A program made the position numbers and the translations under genes. From Paracoccus sp. IB05 (GTDB lineage Bacteria; Pseudomonadota; Alphaproteobacteria; Rhodobacterales; Rhodobacteraceae): 64,000 nt of DNA. Each line of letters opens with the position of its first letter. Positions within the stretch are counted from its first letter, which is position 1. Shown in pieces: positions 53,650-63,673 of this stretch. The notes below the pieces were generated by a model, which worked only from the letters and a program-made list of their open reading frames with translations, had not been told where the DNA came from and did not search any database. The stretch lies in contig NZ_JAEFCF010000009.1 of NCBI RefSeq assembly GCF_016405985.1, positions 1-64,000 of the forward strand, given 5' to 3'.

Positions 53650-56600
53650 ATGCTGCGCCGCTTTCTCTTTGTTCTCCTGCTGATATTCGGCCTCGCGGCG
53701 CCGGCTCTGGCCGAACGGCGTGTGGCGCTTGTGCTGGCCGCGCAGGACTATCGCCATCTGCGCCCGCTCTCGAACCCGGTGAATGATGCCCGTGCGATTG
53801 AGGATATGCTCAAGGGGCTCGGGTTTGAGGTCTGGACCGAGACGGACCGCGATCTGAGGCGGATGCGCCGGGCGCTGGAGGATTTTCGCGCGGATGGTGC
53901 CGGCGCCGATCTGGCGCTGGTCTTTTATGCCGGGCATGGCGTGGCGATTGACGGGGTGAATTACCTGCTGCCGGTCGATGCCGAGGCGAAAAGCGCCGCC
54001 GGGCTCGCGGCCTCATCCCTGCCGTTGTCCGAGGTGCAGGAGACGCTCGCGGCCATTTCGCCCAATGCGGTCTTTCTGCTCGATGCCTGTCGCGACGATC
54101 CTTTTGCCGGCAATGGCGCCTCGGATCCGGACGGGCGCGGCGCGGTGGCTCTGGCGGATGACAGCGGTGATGCGCCAAAGACCGTGCCGGGACTTGGTCG
54201 CATCGGGCGGGCCGATGGCGCGCTGATCGCTTTTGCCGCCGCCCCGGGCGAGACCGCTGCCGATGGCAATGGCAAGAACTCGCCTTTCACCGAGGCGCTT
54301 TTGCGTCATTTCGGCCGCGAAGGCACCGAGTTGCGGCTTTCACTGACCCTCGTGCAGCAAGATGTCTATGACCGCTCGCGCGGGCGCCAGATGCCCTATA
54401 TCGAAAGCGGCTTGCCGCGCCTCGTCTACCTCTCGGGCGAAGGGGATCTGCCGGAACGCGAGCTTCTTCTGGTCGCGATGGAGAAATACCCGCCCGACCT
54501 GCGCGGCGAGGTCGAGGCGGTGGCGGCGCAAAATGACATGCCGCTGGCGCCGCTTTACCGTGCGGTGGTGACGGGGGATCTGGAAAAGCTTTCAGCCGGG
54601 GAGCGCCGGATCAAGCTGGAAGAGGCTGCCCTGTCTTATACGGCTTTTGAATCCGATTTGCTCCGGCTGGCCTCGGATGATCCGCGGGTCTCGGAACTCA
54701 GGGCAAAGGCCGAGGAGCAATTCGCGCTTGGGGCCTCGGAGGCTGGCCGTGTGCTGATGGCCGAAGCGGCGGCAATTGATGCGAAATCGGAAAGCTCGAT
54801 CCGCGACAATCTCGTGGCACGCACCCTGTCGCAGGCGGCGACCCATGTGCTGAATGCCAATGCGGCGCGGGCCAGCCTGCGCTATGATCTGGCGATCGGC
54901 GATCTCACCCATGCGACCGAGCTTTACAACCGGGTCCGCGCCGATCTGCCTGACCGTGATGCGAAAGAGGCCTATGCGCTGGCCCTCAGCGATCTGGCCT
55001 GGCTCTATCTGGTTGCGGGCAACAGTTCTTCCGCGCTGAGCATCACGCTCAGCCAGGTGGATTATCTTGACAGCCTGACCCGCGCCGAACCGGATGATAT
55101 CGGCTGGCGCCGCCAGTTGATGTGGGCGCTGAAAGGATCGGGCGAGATCAAGGCGCAGCAGGGCTTCCTGGCCGAGGCCGATGCAGACTATGCCCGTGCC
55201 GATGACCTGACCGCCGCGCTGATAGCCGCCTGGCCCGAGGACCAGGATCTGCGTCGCGAGCGCGAGGTGATCCTGAACAGCCGAGGCTCGATCCGGCTGA
55301 CATTGTCGGATTTCCAGGGCGCGCTTGCCGCGCATCAGGCGGCGCTGGAGATTGCGCTGGCGCTTTATGACCTGTCGCCGGACAGCGTGACCCATGCGCG
55401 CGATGTCTCGTTCACGCAGGAAAAGCTCGGCGATGTCTGGTCGGCGCTTGGCGATTATGAACGCGCCCGCGCGGCCTATGACATCGCGCTCGGGATCAGC
55501 CAGGACCTCGTCAACAAACATCCGGGCATCGCGGGCTACCAGCTTGATCTGGCGGTTGGCTATGAGCGGCTGGGCGAGATGCTGATGGGCGAGCAGCAAT
55601 ATGATTCGGCGCTGGCGGTGCTGATGGAGGCGCAGAAGATCCGCGACGAACAGCAGGCGAAGGATCCGGGCAATGTCGTGCATAAGCGCGACAGCGCCGT
55701 CACCCTGTCGCGGATCGGTGATGTGCTGCTGGCAATGGGTGACACCGGCTCTGCGCTGATGAACTGGCAGCATGCGCTCGGGCTCCGGCGTGAGCTGGTC
55801 GATCTTGACCCGCAAAACGCGATCTGGCTGCGTGATCTGTCGATTTCCTATGAGCGGATCGGCGGCCTCTATCTCGGCGAGGGCGCGCTTGACGAGGCGC
55901 TTGAGGCGGCGAATGAGGCGCTGATCCTGCGGCAGGCGGTGGTGGATATCGACCCGCAAAACCTGCCGCCGCAACGCGATCTGACGATCTCGCTGGAGCG
56001 GCTGGCGCGGATTTATGGCGAACTGGGCGATGCGACCACCGCGCGCGAATTTTACACGCGTTCGCTCGAGATCCGTCGCTGGCTGGCCGCGACCGCGCCG
56101 ACGGTGCAGCTTTACCAGCTGGATGTCGCTTTTACCCTCGTCTCGATGGGCGAGGCGCTCTGGCGCAGTAATGAGCCGGCGGCGGCGCTGCCGCTGCTGG
56201 ATGAAAGCCGCGAGATCCGCGAGGCGGTGCGGGCGGCGGCGCCCACAGACCGGCCCGAGGATGTCTCGCTTTTGCGCGAGCTGAGCATCGGCCTGAACAT
56301 CCAGGTCCAGGTTCTGCTGGCTTTGCAGGATATTCCCCGCGCAATCGATCTTGCCCGCCAGTCGGTTGAACGGATGGACCGGGTGGCTGTGCTGCGCCCG
56401 AATGACCCCAGTTTGCTTCTGGACCGGATGTTCGCCGCCAACCGGCTGGCAAGCGCGCTGGAAGCCTCGGGTGATCTCACGGCGGCGCTTGCGGCGTATC
56501 GCGAGGCGGCGGGCTTTGCTTTCGCGGCGTCCTCCGCGGATCCCTGGAATGTGATGGCCGCCCAGGATTACGCCTCGGCGCTGGAAAATGCGGGCCGGGT

Positions 56601-57057
56601 GCTGATGGCGCAGGAGAATTTCACCGCCGCAAAACAGGATTACGAGGCGGCGGTGGCGCTGCGGAAATGGATCGCGGGGCAAAAGCCGGCCTCTCTCGTC
56701 GATCAGCGTGCCCTGGCCTATGCGCTGCGCTTTCTGTCAGACGCGAACTACTTCCTCGCGGAGCTCGAAGCCGGGCGCGGCAATGAGGAAGAAGCGCTGG
56801 CGATCCTGCGCTGGCTTGCCGGGGTCGAACCGGAAAACCCTTATAATGTGACCGATCTGGCGCAGAGCCTGTATCGCGCGAGTTTCTACTACCGCGATGG
56901 TTCGGTCTATCTCACCGAGTCAGTGGCGCTTCTGAACGGGCTTGAAAGCGCGGGGCGGCTGCCGGAGGGGCCGTTCCACGACTGGATCACGATTTACGGC
57001 GAAAGGCTTGCGGCCCTGCGGGCCGGGACGGGGGCGGATGCCGCGCCGGTGCCCTGA
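53650..57057 (+). CDS. exported caspase-family (C14) protein with TPR-like repeats
   Basis: 1135 residues. Signal peptide 1-21 (LLIFGLAAPALA/ERR). Caspase-fold domain ~23-270 with His96 (VFYAGHGVA) and Cys147 (FLLDACRDDPF), the catalytic dyad of bacterial orthocaspases. Residues ~330-1100 are a long helical array with TPR-like pattern (RDVSFTQEKLGDVW, RDLSISYERIGGLY, RDLTISLERLARIY units), a protein-binding scaffold. A caspase-like peptidase in the periplasm or outside, with substrates or partners bound by the array, is inferred. It stands alone; hairpin repeats precede it and the yfgM-like gene follows. Confidence 0.86.
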   Translation: MLRRFLFVLLLIFGLAAPALAERRVALVLAAQDYRHLRPLSNPVNDARAIEDMLKGLGFEVWTETDRDLRRMRRALEDFRADGAGADLALVFYAGHGVAIDGVNYLLPVDAEAKSAAGLAASSLPLSEVQETLAAISPNAVFLLDACRDDPFAGNGASDPDGRGAVALADDSGDAPKTVPGLGRIGRADGALIAFAAAPGETAADGNGKNSPFTEALLRHFGREGTELRLSLTLVQQDVYDRSRGRQMPYIESGLPRLVYLSGEGDLPERELLLVAMEKYPPDLRGEVEAVAAQNDMPLAPLYRAVVTGDLEKLSAGERRIKLEEAALSYTAFESDLLRLASDDPRVSELRAKAEEQFALGASEAGRVLMAEAAAIDAKSESSIRDNLVARTLSQAATHVLNANAARASLRYDLAIGDLTHATELYNRVRADLPDRDAKEAYALALSDLAWLYLVAGNSSSALSITLSQVDYLDSLTRAEPDDIGWRRQLMWALKGSGEIKAQQGFLAEADADYARADDLTAALIAAWPEDQDLRREREVILNSRGSIRLTLSDFQGALAAHQAALEIALALYDLSPDSVTHARDVSFTQEKLGDVWSALGDYERARAAYDIALGISQDLVNKHPGIAGYQLDLAVGYERLGEMLMGEQQYDSALAVLMEAQKIRDEQQAKDPGNVVHKRDSAVTLSRIGDVLLAMGDTGSALMNWQHALGLRRELVDLDPQNAIWLRDLSISYERIGGLYLGEGALDEALEAANEALILRQAVVDIDPQNLPPQRDLTISLERLARIYGELGDATTAREFYTRSLEIRRWLAATAPTVQLYQLDVAFTLVSMGEALWRSNEPAAALPLLDESREIREAVRAAAPTDRPEDVSLLRELSIGLNIQVQVLLALQDIPRAIDLARQSVERMDRVAVLRPNDPSLLLDRMFAANRLASALEASGDLTAALAAYREAAGFAFAASSADPWNVMAAQDYASALENAGRVLMAQENFTAAKQDYEAAVALRKWIAGQKPASLVDQRALAYALRFLSDANYFLAELEAGRGNEEEALAILRWLAGVEPENPYNVTDLAQSLYRASFYYRDGSVYLTESVALLNGLESAGRLPEGPFHDWITIYGERLAALRAGTGADAAPVP

Positions 57058-57213
57058 CCCGGCAGGGGCAGGCGCGGGCGGCAGAGGCAGGCCCCTGGCA
57101 CAGGTCATGGGGGCGGATAGGGGCCTAAAGGGGCGCGCGGGACTTGGCAAGATTGCCGGAATCCCTGTAAGACGTGGCGGAACAAGGACTGACGGCAGGA
57201 AGGCCCGGGGCAA

Positions 57214-57924
57214 GTGAGCGACACCAACAGTTTCATTGACGAAGTCACCGACGAGCTTCGCCGCGAAAAGCTGACACGGGCTTTCCGCCGCTGGGGCTGG
57301 GTCGGCGGCGTCCTGATCCTGGTGATCGTGGCCGGTTCGGGCTGGCAGCAATGGTCACAGGCCCGGGACGCGGCACGGGCCGAGCTTTTTGGCGACGCGC
57401 TTCTCGAGGCGCTGGATACCGGCTCGCCCGAAGCGCGGCGCGAGGCGCTGGCGGCGATTCCCGCCACCGGCTCCCAGGCGGTGATCCGCGATATGATCGA
57501 AGCCTCGGACCCGCAGGAAGACAGGCCGGCCACGCTGGCAGCGCTGGACAAGGTGATCGCCGATCAGACCCTTGACCCGGCCTGGCGTGATCTTGCGATT
57601 CTGCGGCGGGTGATTGTCGCAGGGGCGGATCAGCCCGCAGCCGAGCGTCGTGCGGCGCTTGAGGCCATCGCGGTCCAGGGCCGGCCCTACCGGTTGCTGG
57701 CGTCCGAACAGCTGGCCTGGCTGCTGATCGAAGAGGGCAATGCCACGGCGGCGATTGCGGCGCTGAACAGCCTCTCGACCGATCAGGAGGCCAGCGCGGC
57801 CTTGCGCGGCAGGGCAGAGCAGATCGTCACCGTGCTGGGTGGCAAGCCGGCCGAAGTGGTGAACGATCTGGCACCGGCGGAAGCTGCGGCAGCGTCCGGC
57901 GCAGCGCCATCGGGCAACGAATAA
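57214..57924 (+). CDS. YfgM-like TPR inner-membrane protein
   Basis: 236 residues from GTG 57214, preceded by ggggcaa. Short cytoplasmic start (SFIDEVTDELRREKLTRAFR), one membrane helix ~28-48, then a periplasmic TPR_21-type region (RDAARAELFGDALLEAL; LASEQLAWLLIEEGNATAAI). In gammaproteobacteria, YfgM sits next to bamB and der and works with periplasmic chaperones and the Sec translocon; the same gene order here supports the call. Confidence 0.83.
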   Translation: MSDTNSFIDEVTDELRREKLTRAFRRWGWVGGVLILVIVAGSGWQQWSQARDAARAELFGDALLEALDTGSPEARREALAAIPATGSQAVIRDMIEASDPQEDRPATLAALDKVIADQTLDPAWRDLAILRRVIVAGADQPAAERRAALEAIAVQGRPYRLLASEQLAWLLIEEGNATAAIAALNSLSTDQEASAALRGRAEQIVTVLGGKPAEVVNDLAPAEAAAASGAAPSGNE

Positions 57925-58007
57925 ACGGCAAAGACCACGTGCTGCGGGAGAGGCCAGAGCGCCGCCGGCAGAGCAGAGAAACTGGAATGATGAGGCAGGG
58001 CGTGAGC

Positions 58008-59336
58008 ATGAAACGGCGGATCGGCTGGCTGATGGGCGCAGTGGCGGGGCTGGCACTTCTTGGTGCCTGCGGGGAACGTGAACTGATCCTCTCCGGTGAG
58101 CGGGTCGATGTGCGCGATGTGCTGGCCGGCTCTTCGTCGCGCGATGCGGGCCCCGTGGCGCGTTCCGCCCCGATCAGCCTGCCCGCACAGCAAAACAATG
58201 CCGACTGGGCGCAGCGCGGTGGCAATGTCCGCCATGACGCCCCGCATGCGGCGCTGCGGGCCACGCCGCAACTGGCTTTCGCAACCTCGATCGGCGAGGG
58301 CTCTTCGCGCCGTCACCGCATTGCAGCCGCGCCGGTTGTCGCGGGGGGACGGGTTTTCACCATCGACGCGGCCATGGTCGCCTCGGCAGTTTCCAGCAGT
58401 GGCGCGCTGTTGTGGCAGGCCGATCTGACGCCCGCAACCGACCGCGGTGGCCGTGTCTCGGGCGGCGGTCTCGCGGCGGATGGCGGGCGGCTTTATGCCT
58501 CGACCGCTTATGGCGAAGTCATCGCCATGGATGCGGCCACTGGCCAGATGCTCTGGCGGCAACGTGTCGACAGCCCGGTCCAGGGCGCGCCGGCGGTGGC
58601 GGATGGCGTGGTCTATGTTGCAGGGCGCGACGGCGCGGCCTGGGCGCTCAATGCCAATGACGGCAAGGTGCAATGGCAGGTGATCGGCACGCCGGGCGTT
58701 GCGGGCTATATGGGCTCGGCGGCGCCAACGGTTGCGGATCGCGCGGTGATCTTCCCTTCGGGAGCCGGTGATCTGCTGGCCGTGCTGAAAATCGGCGGCG
58801 GTTCGAAAGTCTGGCAGAAATCCATCGCGGGGCGCCGGCCTGGCATCGCCTATGGCGAGGCGCAGGATGTGACCGGTGACGCGGCACTTGTGGGCGGCAC
58901 GCTTTACACCGGCACCGCAGCCGGTCGCACGGTTGCGATGGATGTCGGCTCGGGCGAGCGGATCTGGGAGGCCGAAGAGGGCGCGCTCGGACCCCTGGCG
59001 ATGGGCGGCGGCTCGGTCTTTATCGTCTCTGATGAGGCGCGGCTGGCGCGGCTTGACGCCGCGACGGGCGAGGTGATCTGGGCGGTGGCACTGCCCTATT
59101 TCACCGCCGAGAAGGTCAAAAAGCACAAGGCGATCACTGCCCATTACGGCCCGGTTCTGGCCGGTGGCCGGATCTGGGTGGCCTCGTCGGATGGCGTGTT
59201 GCGCGGCTTCTCACCGGTTGACGGCGCGCTGGTCGCGACTGTCGAAATCCCCGGCGGTGCGGCCACACAACCGGCAGTCGCGGGGGGAACACTTTACGTG
59301 GTCTCGAACAGCGGTCAACTTCTGGCTTTCCGCTGA
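58008..59336 (+). CDS. bamB: outer membrane assembly lipoprotein BamB
   Basis: 442 residues from ATG 58008, chosen for the immediately following lipoprotein signal (GWLMGAVAGLALLGACG; lipobox LLGAC). An ATG 8 codons upstream is possible. The mature part is a PQQ-like beta-propeller, with recurring VYVAGRDGAAWALNANDGKV and LYASTAYGEVIAMDAATG strands. BamB is part of the BAM complex that inserts beta-barrel proteins. Between yfgM-like and der genes, the classic order. Confidence 0.92.
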   Translation: MKRRIGWLMGAVAGLALLGACGERELILSGERVDVRDVLAGSSSRDAGPVARSAPISLPAQQNNADWAQRGGNVRHDAPHAALRATPQLAFATSIGEGSSRRHRIAAAPVVAGGRVFTIDAAMVASAVSSSGALLWQADLTPATDRGGRVSGGGLAADGGRLYASTAYGEVIAMDAATGQMLWRQRVDSPVQGAPAVADGVVYVAGRDGAAWALNANDGKVQWQVIGTPGVAGYMGSAAPTVADRAVIFPSGAGDLLAVLKIGGGSKVWQKSIAGRRPGIAYGEAQDVTGDAALVGGTLYTGTAAGRTVAMDVGSGERIWEAEEGALGPLAMGGGSVFIVSDEARLARLDAATGEVIWAVALPYFTAEKVKKHKAITAHYGPVLAGGRIWVASSDGVLRGFSPVDGALVATVEIPGGAATQPAVAGGTLYVVSNSGQLLAFR

Positions 59337-59379
59337 GGCGATTGCCGTGTAACAGGGCGAGCTTCAGGAGAACCGTGTC

Positions 59380-60858
59380 ATGAGCTTCACCCTCGCCATT
59401 GTTGGCCGCCCGAATGTGGGCAAATCCACGCTGTTCAACCGGCTGGTGGGCCGCAAGCTTGCGCTGGTCGATGACCAGCCGGGTGTCACGCGCGATCTGC
59501 GCGAGGGTGATGCCAGGCTCTTTGATCTGCGCTTTACCGTGATCGATACGGCGGGGCTGGAGGAAGTCACCGATGACAGCCTCCAGGGCCGGATGCGCCG
59601 GCTGACGGAACGCGCGGTTGAAATGGCGGATATCTGCCTTTTCGTGATCGACGGGCGCGTGGGGGTGACCGCCACCGACGAGACCTTCGCCGAGATCCTG
59701 CGCAAGAAAAACGCCCGCGTGATCCTTGGTGTGAACAAGGCCGAGGGCAAGGCCGGCGACGCCGGCGCAATGGAGGCCTATTCGCTGGGTCTGGGCGAGC
59801 CGGTCCGGATGTCCGCCGAACATGGCGAGGGGATGGATGATCTTTATCATATCCTGCGCCCCTACGAGGCCGAATTCGCCGAACGCGAGGCCGAAATCAC
59901 CCCGGACACCGATCTTGACCTGCCCGAAGACAGCGAGCTGGACAGCGATGACGAGGGCGCCGATGAGAGCTGGCGCCCCTCGGCGGCGAAACCGCTGCAG
60001 ATCGCGGTGATCGGGCGCCCGAATGCGGGTAAATCGACGCTGGTGAACAAGATCCTTGGCGAGGACCGGATGCTGACCGGCCCCGAGGCCGGGATCACCC
60101 GCGATGCGATCTCGATCAAGACCGACTGGCTGGGCACGCCGATCCGGATCTGGGACACGGCGGGCATGCGCAAAAAGGCGCGGGTGGTCGAAAAGCTTGA
60201 AAAGCTCTCGGTCTCGGACGGATTGCGCGCGGTGCGGTTCGCCGAGGTCGTGGTGGTGCTTCTCGACAATGAGATCCCGTTTGAAACCCAGGACCTGCGG
60301 ATCGCCGATTTTGCCGAGACCGAGGGCAGGGCGGTCGTGGTCGCGATCAACAAATGGGATCTGGAGACGGAGCGCCAGGACAAGCTGGCCGAGCTGAAAG
60401 AGATGTTCGAGCGGCTGCTGCCACAGCTGCGCGGTGCGCCTTTGGTGACGATTTCCGGCAAGACCGGGCGCGGCATGGACCGTCTTCATGATGCGATCCT
60501 GCGCGCCCATGCGGTCTGGAACCGGAGGGTGGCGACGGCGCGGCTGAACTCCTGGCTCTCGGCCATGACCGAAGCACACCCGCCGCCCGCGCCGGGCGGG
60601 CATCGGATCAAGATGCGCTATATCACCCAGGCCAAGACACGGCCGCCGGGTTTCGTGATCAAATGCTCGCGGCAGGATGAAGTGCCGGAAAGCTACAAAC
60701 GCTATCTTATCAATGGGTTGCGGGATCATTTTGAGATGCCCGGCACGCCGATCCGCCTCTTCCTGCGTGGCCAGGGTGATCAGAACCCGTTCCGTGAGAA
60801 GAAATTCCACACGCCGTCGCGGCTGCGGAAACACCAGGGCAAACAGGTGAAGAAGTAA
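59380..60858 (+). CDS. der: ribosome assembly GTPase Der (EngA)
   Basis: 492 residues. Two tandem GTPase domains: first ~4-165 with [16 protein letters not shown] and DTAGLEE, second ~205-375 with [24 protein letters not shown] and NKWD. A KH-like domain follows, ending in a basic tail ([10 protein letters not shown]). An acidic linker ([17 protein letters not shown]) separates the two G domains. Needed for 50S subunit maturation. Confidence 0.97.
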   Translation: MSFTLAIVGRPNVGKSTLFNRLVGRKLALVDDQPGVTRDLREGDARLFDLRFTVIDTAGLEEVTDDSLQGRMRRLTERAVEMADICLFVIDGRVGVTATDETFAEILRKKNARVILGVNKAEGKAGDAGAMEAYSLGLGEPVRMSAEHGEGMDDLYHILRPYEAEFAEREAEITPDTDLDLPEDSELDSDDEGADESWRPSAAKPLQIAVIGRPNAGKSTLVNKILGEDRMLTGPEAGITRDAISIKTDWLGTPIRIWDTAGMRKKARVVEKLEKLSVSDGLRAVRFAEVVVVLLDNEIPFETQDLRIADFAETEGRAVVVAINKWDLETERQDKLAELKEMFERLLPQLRGAPLVTISGKTGRGMDRLHDAILRAHAVWNRRVATARLNSWLSAMTEAHPPPAPGGHRIKMRYITQAKTRPPGFVIKCSRQDEVPESYKRYLINGLRDHFEMPGTPIRLFLRGQGDQNPFREKKFHTPSRLRKHQGKQVKK

Positions 60859-60859
60859 G

Positions 60860-60899
60860 AGAGGGGGGCAGCCCCCTCGCGGCAACGCCGCTCAGCTCC
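60860..60899. repeat. dispersed hairpin repeat, partial inverted copy
   Basis: ggggggcagccccc followed by tcgcggcaacgccgc, the reverse complement of the small-hairpin half of the family (gcggcaaagccgcgaggggg). Directly after the der stop, where it may serve as terminator. Confidence 0.6.
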
Positions 60900-61569
60900 G
60901 GTCCCGAAATATGCCGATGGTGAAATCAGCCGGTGGGCGATAAGCCCTGGAAATCACTGAAACGGGATCTGCGACCGCGGCGTGCCTTGTTGCAGCTTTC
61001 TGCGCCAGGTGACGCGCAGATAGCCATGAATGCCAGTTAATGCGGCAGGTGCAGACATTTGCGGGCGCTGACCCTGGCGGCTTCGTACTCCGGATGCACC
61101 TCGCCAATGTCTCGTGACCCGATGGCGTTCCTGTCGCGGGACCGGTGAGAGCCTTCTTGAGATTGTGGTGCACGGAGCCGGGGATCTGGAGAAGGCAGTC
61201 TCGGGGGCTCGATCTGTCAGCTTTTGAGGTAAGCCGAGTCACCGCGAGCTTGAGGCGAGGTTCAAGGCCAGGAAGAGAAAGGGCCAGCCAGCGGGGAGAC
61301 GATCGCGGGAAGCGCTTGCTCCTCCTTCACATATCTCTCCCGCCTGCGGATCCGAAATGCCCTCCTGGCCGCGAAAAGGGCGCCCGGTATCGGTGCGAGT
61401 ACCGGCAGGCATGGGACGCAAACTGGTGGCGGGAGACTATGTGACAAATCTCTGTGACAGCCCGGATAGGGATGTCGGCGCCTCAAGTTGATTTCAGAAG
61501 AAACGGAGGCTGCCGACTTCAGAGTACCCAGCCGCCGGCAAGGGGGCCGCGAGGCCCCCTGGTTCTTTC
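60900..61569. other. ~670-base intergenic stretch der/serS
   Basis: Convergent gap with no convincing gene; ORFs on both strands have poor codon use. A palindromic agggggcc-type hairpin near 61533-61552 lies 18 bases past the serS stop and may terminate it. No tRNA or small RNA recognised. Confidence 0.4.
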
Positions 61570-62862
61570 TCAGGCCAGAGTGCCATCCGCCCCGATGCGG
61601 GTTTTGCCACCGAGATAGCGGTGCAGCACCTGCGGCAGTGCGACAGATCCATCCGCCTGCTGACCATTTTCCAGGACCGCGATCAGGCAGCGCCCGACGG
61701 CAAGGCCGGACCCGTTCAGCGTCGCGATGAAATCGGGCTTGCCCCCTTCGGACGGGCGGTAGCGCGCGTTCATCCGCCGCGCCTGGAACTGGCCACAGGT
61801 GGAGACCGAAGAGATTTCACGGTAGCGGTTCTGCCCCGGGAGCCAGACCTCGATATCATGCGTCTTCTGCGCGCCAAAGCCCATATCCCCGGTGCAAAGC
61901 ACCACGGTGCGATAGGGCAGGCCCAGCTTTTGCAAAATCGCCTCGGCCTGTGCCGTCATACGCTCATGTTCCGCCAGCGCGGTTTCCGGCGTGCAAAGCG
62001 TCACCATCTCGACCTTTTCAAACTGGTGCTGGCGCAGCATGCCAGTGGTGTCCTTGCCGGCCGAACCGGCTTCCGAACGGAAGCATTGTGTATGGGCGGT
62101 CATGCGGGTCGGAAGCGCGGCCTCGTCGATAATCTCGCCGGCGGCGGAGTTGGTGAGCGTGACCTCCGAGGTCGGAATCAGCCACCAGCCATTGGTGGTC
62201 TCATAGCTGTCTTCGGCGAATTTCGGCAGCTGGTTGGTGCCGAACATCGCCTCAGACTTCACCAGAACCGGGGTCCACATTTCGGTCAGCCCATGGTCGT
62301 CAACATGGGTGTCGATCATGAACTGCGCCAGCGCCCGGTGCAGCCGGATCACCGCGCCTTTCAGCACCACAAAGCGTGCGCCGGAGAGTTTGGCGGCGGT
62401 GGCGAAATCCATGCCCGGTTTTACGCCGGCAATCTCGAAATGCTCGACCGGCGTGAAATCGAAGGTTTTCGGCGTGCCCCAGCGACGGATCTCAACATTG
62501 TCAGTCTCATCGGCGCCTTCGGGCACTTCGGCGAGCGGCAGGTTCGGGATCGTGGCCAGCTGGTCGCGCAGGGCTTTGTCTTCGGCCTCCGCCTCAGAGG
62601 TCAGGCGGGCGATCTCGGCCTTTTTCTCGGCCACCAGCGCGCGCAGCCGCTCGAATTCGGCATCATCGCCACGCGCTTTCGCGGCGCCTACCTCTTTCGA
62701 GGCGCGGTTCTGGTCTGCCTGAGCGGTCTCAGCCGCGAGGATCTTCGCGCGGCGGGCCTCATCCAGCGCCAGCAAGGCAGGCGAGAGAGCGGCCAGCCCG
62801 CGACGGGAGAGCGCCGCATCAAAAGCGGCAGGGTTTTCGCGGATCATGCGGATATCATGCAT
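61570..62862 (-). CDS. serS: serine--tRNA ligase
   Basis: 430 residues, usual length. Charges tRNA-Ser (and tRNA-Sec in organisms with it). Long N-terminal coiled coil (~25-105), class II motif 2 [17 protein letters not shown] and motif 3 [17 protein letters not shown]. Divergent from yajC, separated by a hairpin repeat, a common order in Rhodobacterales. Confidence 0.97.
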   Translation of the reverse strand: MHDIRMIRENPAAFDAALSRRGLAALSPALLALDEARRAKILAAETAQADQNRASKEVGAAKARGDDAEFERLRALVAEKKAEIARLTSEAEAEDKALRDQLATIPNLPLAEVPEGADETDNVEIRRWGTPKTFDFTPVEHFEIAGVKPGMDFATAAKLSGARFVVLKGAVIRLHRALAQFMIDTHVDDHGLTEMWTPVLVKSEAMFGTNQLPKFAEDSYETTNGWWLIPTSEVTLTNSAAGEIIDEAALPTRMTAHTQCFRSEAGSAGKDTTGMLRQHQFEKVEMVTLCTPETALAEHERMTAQAEAILQKLGLPYRTVVLCTGDMGFGAQKTHDIEVWLPGQNRYREISSVSTCGQFQARRMNARYRPSEGGKPDFIATLNGSGLAVGRCLIAVLENGQQADGSVALPQVLHRYLGGKTRIGADGTLA

Positions 62863-62961
62863 GGAACTGGCCTCGCTGGCTTGCAGGAATTGCGGTCCTG
62901 TTTATGGCAGATGCCTGCGGGCGGGGAAAGAGGGCGAGGCGTGTGCTTCTGGCTGCGGGCG

Positions 62962-63084
62962 GATGCCTCCGGCGGGGATATTTAGAGACAGAAAATGGAA
63001 CTGAGCTTCGCTTGCCATTTTCTGTCTCTAAATATCCCGGGGAGTGAGCGGCTTTGCCGCGAGGGGGCGAGCAGCCCCCTTTCT
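62962..63084. repeat. dispersed hairpin repeat, paired inverted arms
   Basis: gggatatttagagacagaaa (from 62975) pairs with tttctgtctctaaatatccc (to 63038) around a ~16-base loop; then gcggctttgccgc and gggggcgagcagccccc with ttt. Almost the same as the 53422-53549 copy. Lies in the serS-yajC divergent gap. Confidence 0.85.
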
Positions 63085-63254
63085 GCCGCGCGACAGAGCA
63101 GACCATCACGCCCGTGCCGGTCATGGTGCGGTTCCTCTGGCGCAAGCGGCAAAAACCGCTTAGATGGGCCGGTGATCGGGGAGGCGGGGCGCGCGCCGGA
63201 TGGTGCGGCCTGCCTTCTCACTGCCAACCGACAGATGCCGGAGACATAGCCACA

Positions 63255-63581
63255 ATGTTCGTGACCCCCGCTTTCGCCCAGGCCGCCGCGCCCGGAGCAG
63301 GTTCCGCCCTCGCTTCCTTTGTTCCGCTGATCCTTATCTTCGGCATCATGTATTTCCTGATGATCCGCCCGCAGCAAAAGAAGATGAAAGAGCATCGTGC
63401 CATGGTCGAGGCGCTGCGCCGGGGCGACCAGGTGGTCACCCAGGGCGGGATCGTCGGCAAGGTGGTCAAAGTGCAGGAAGACGGCATGGTCGAGGTCGAG
63501 ATCGCCGAGGGCGTCAAGGTCAAAGTGGTCAAGCAGACCATCACCCAGGTTCTGAACCGCACCGAAGCTGCGGCGTCCTGA
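63255..63581 (+). CDS. yajC: preprotein translocase subunit YajC
   Basis: 108 residues from ATG 63255 (ggaga upstream). Single membrane helix (~21-39, ASFVPLILIFGIMYFLMI) followed by RPQQKKMKEHRAMVEALRRG and the GDQVVTQGGIVGKVVKV domain typical of YajC. Works with SecDF in protein export. The secD gene follows 92 bases later. Confidence 0.95.
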   Translation: MFVTPAFAQAAAPGAGSALASFVPLILIFGIMYFLMIRPQQKKMKEHRAMVEALRRGDQVVTQGGIVGKVVKVQEDGMVEVEIAEGVKVKVVKQTITQVLNRTEAAAS

Positions 63582-63673
63582 GACCCCGCGCAACCCCGGG
63601 CTTTCCCCGGGGCCGCACCTGATGCCGGTCCGCCTCCCGGTCCGGTATATGATATGTGACTTCTGAGGCTGAC

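Noticed and set aside
60900-61569. Possible tmRNA, RNase P RNA or IS remnant in the der/serS gap
   Set aside because: No conserved RNA core, tRNA-like end, terminal inverted repeats or transposase motif could be found.
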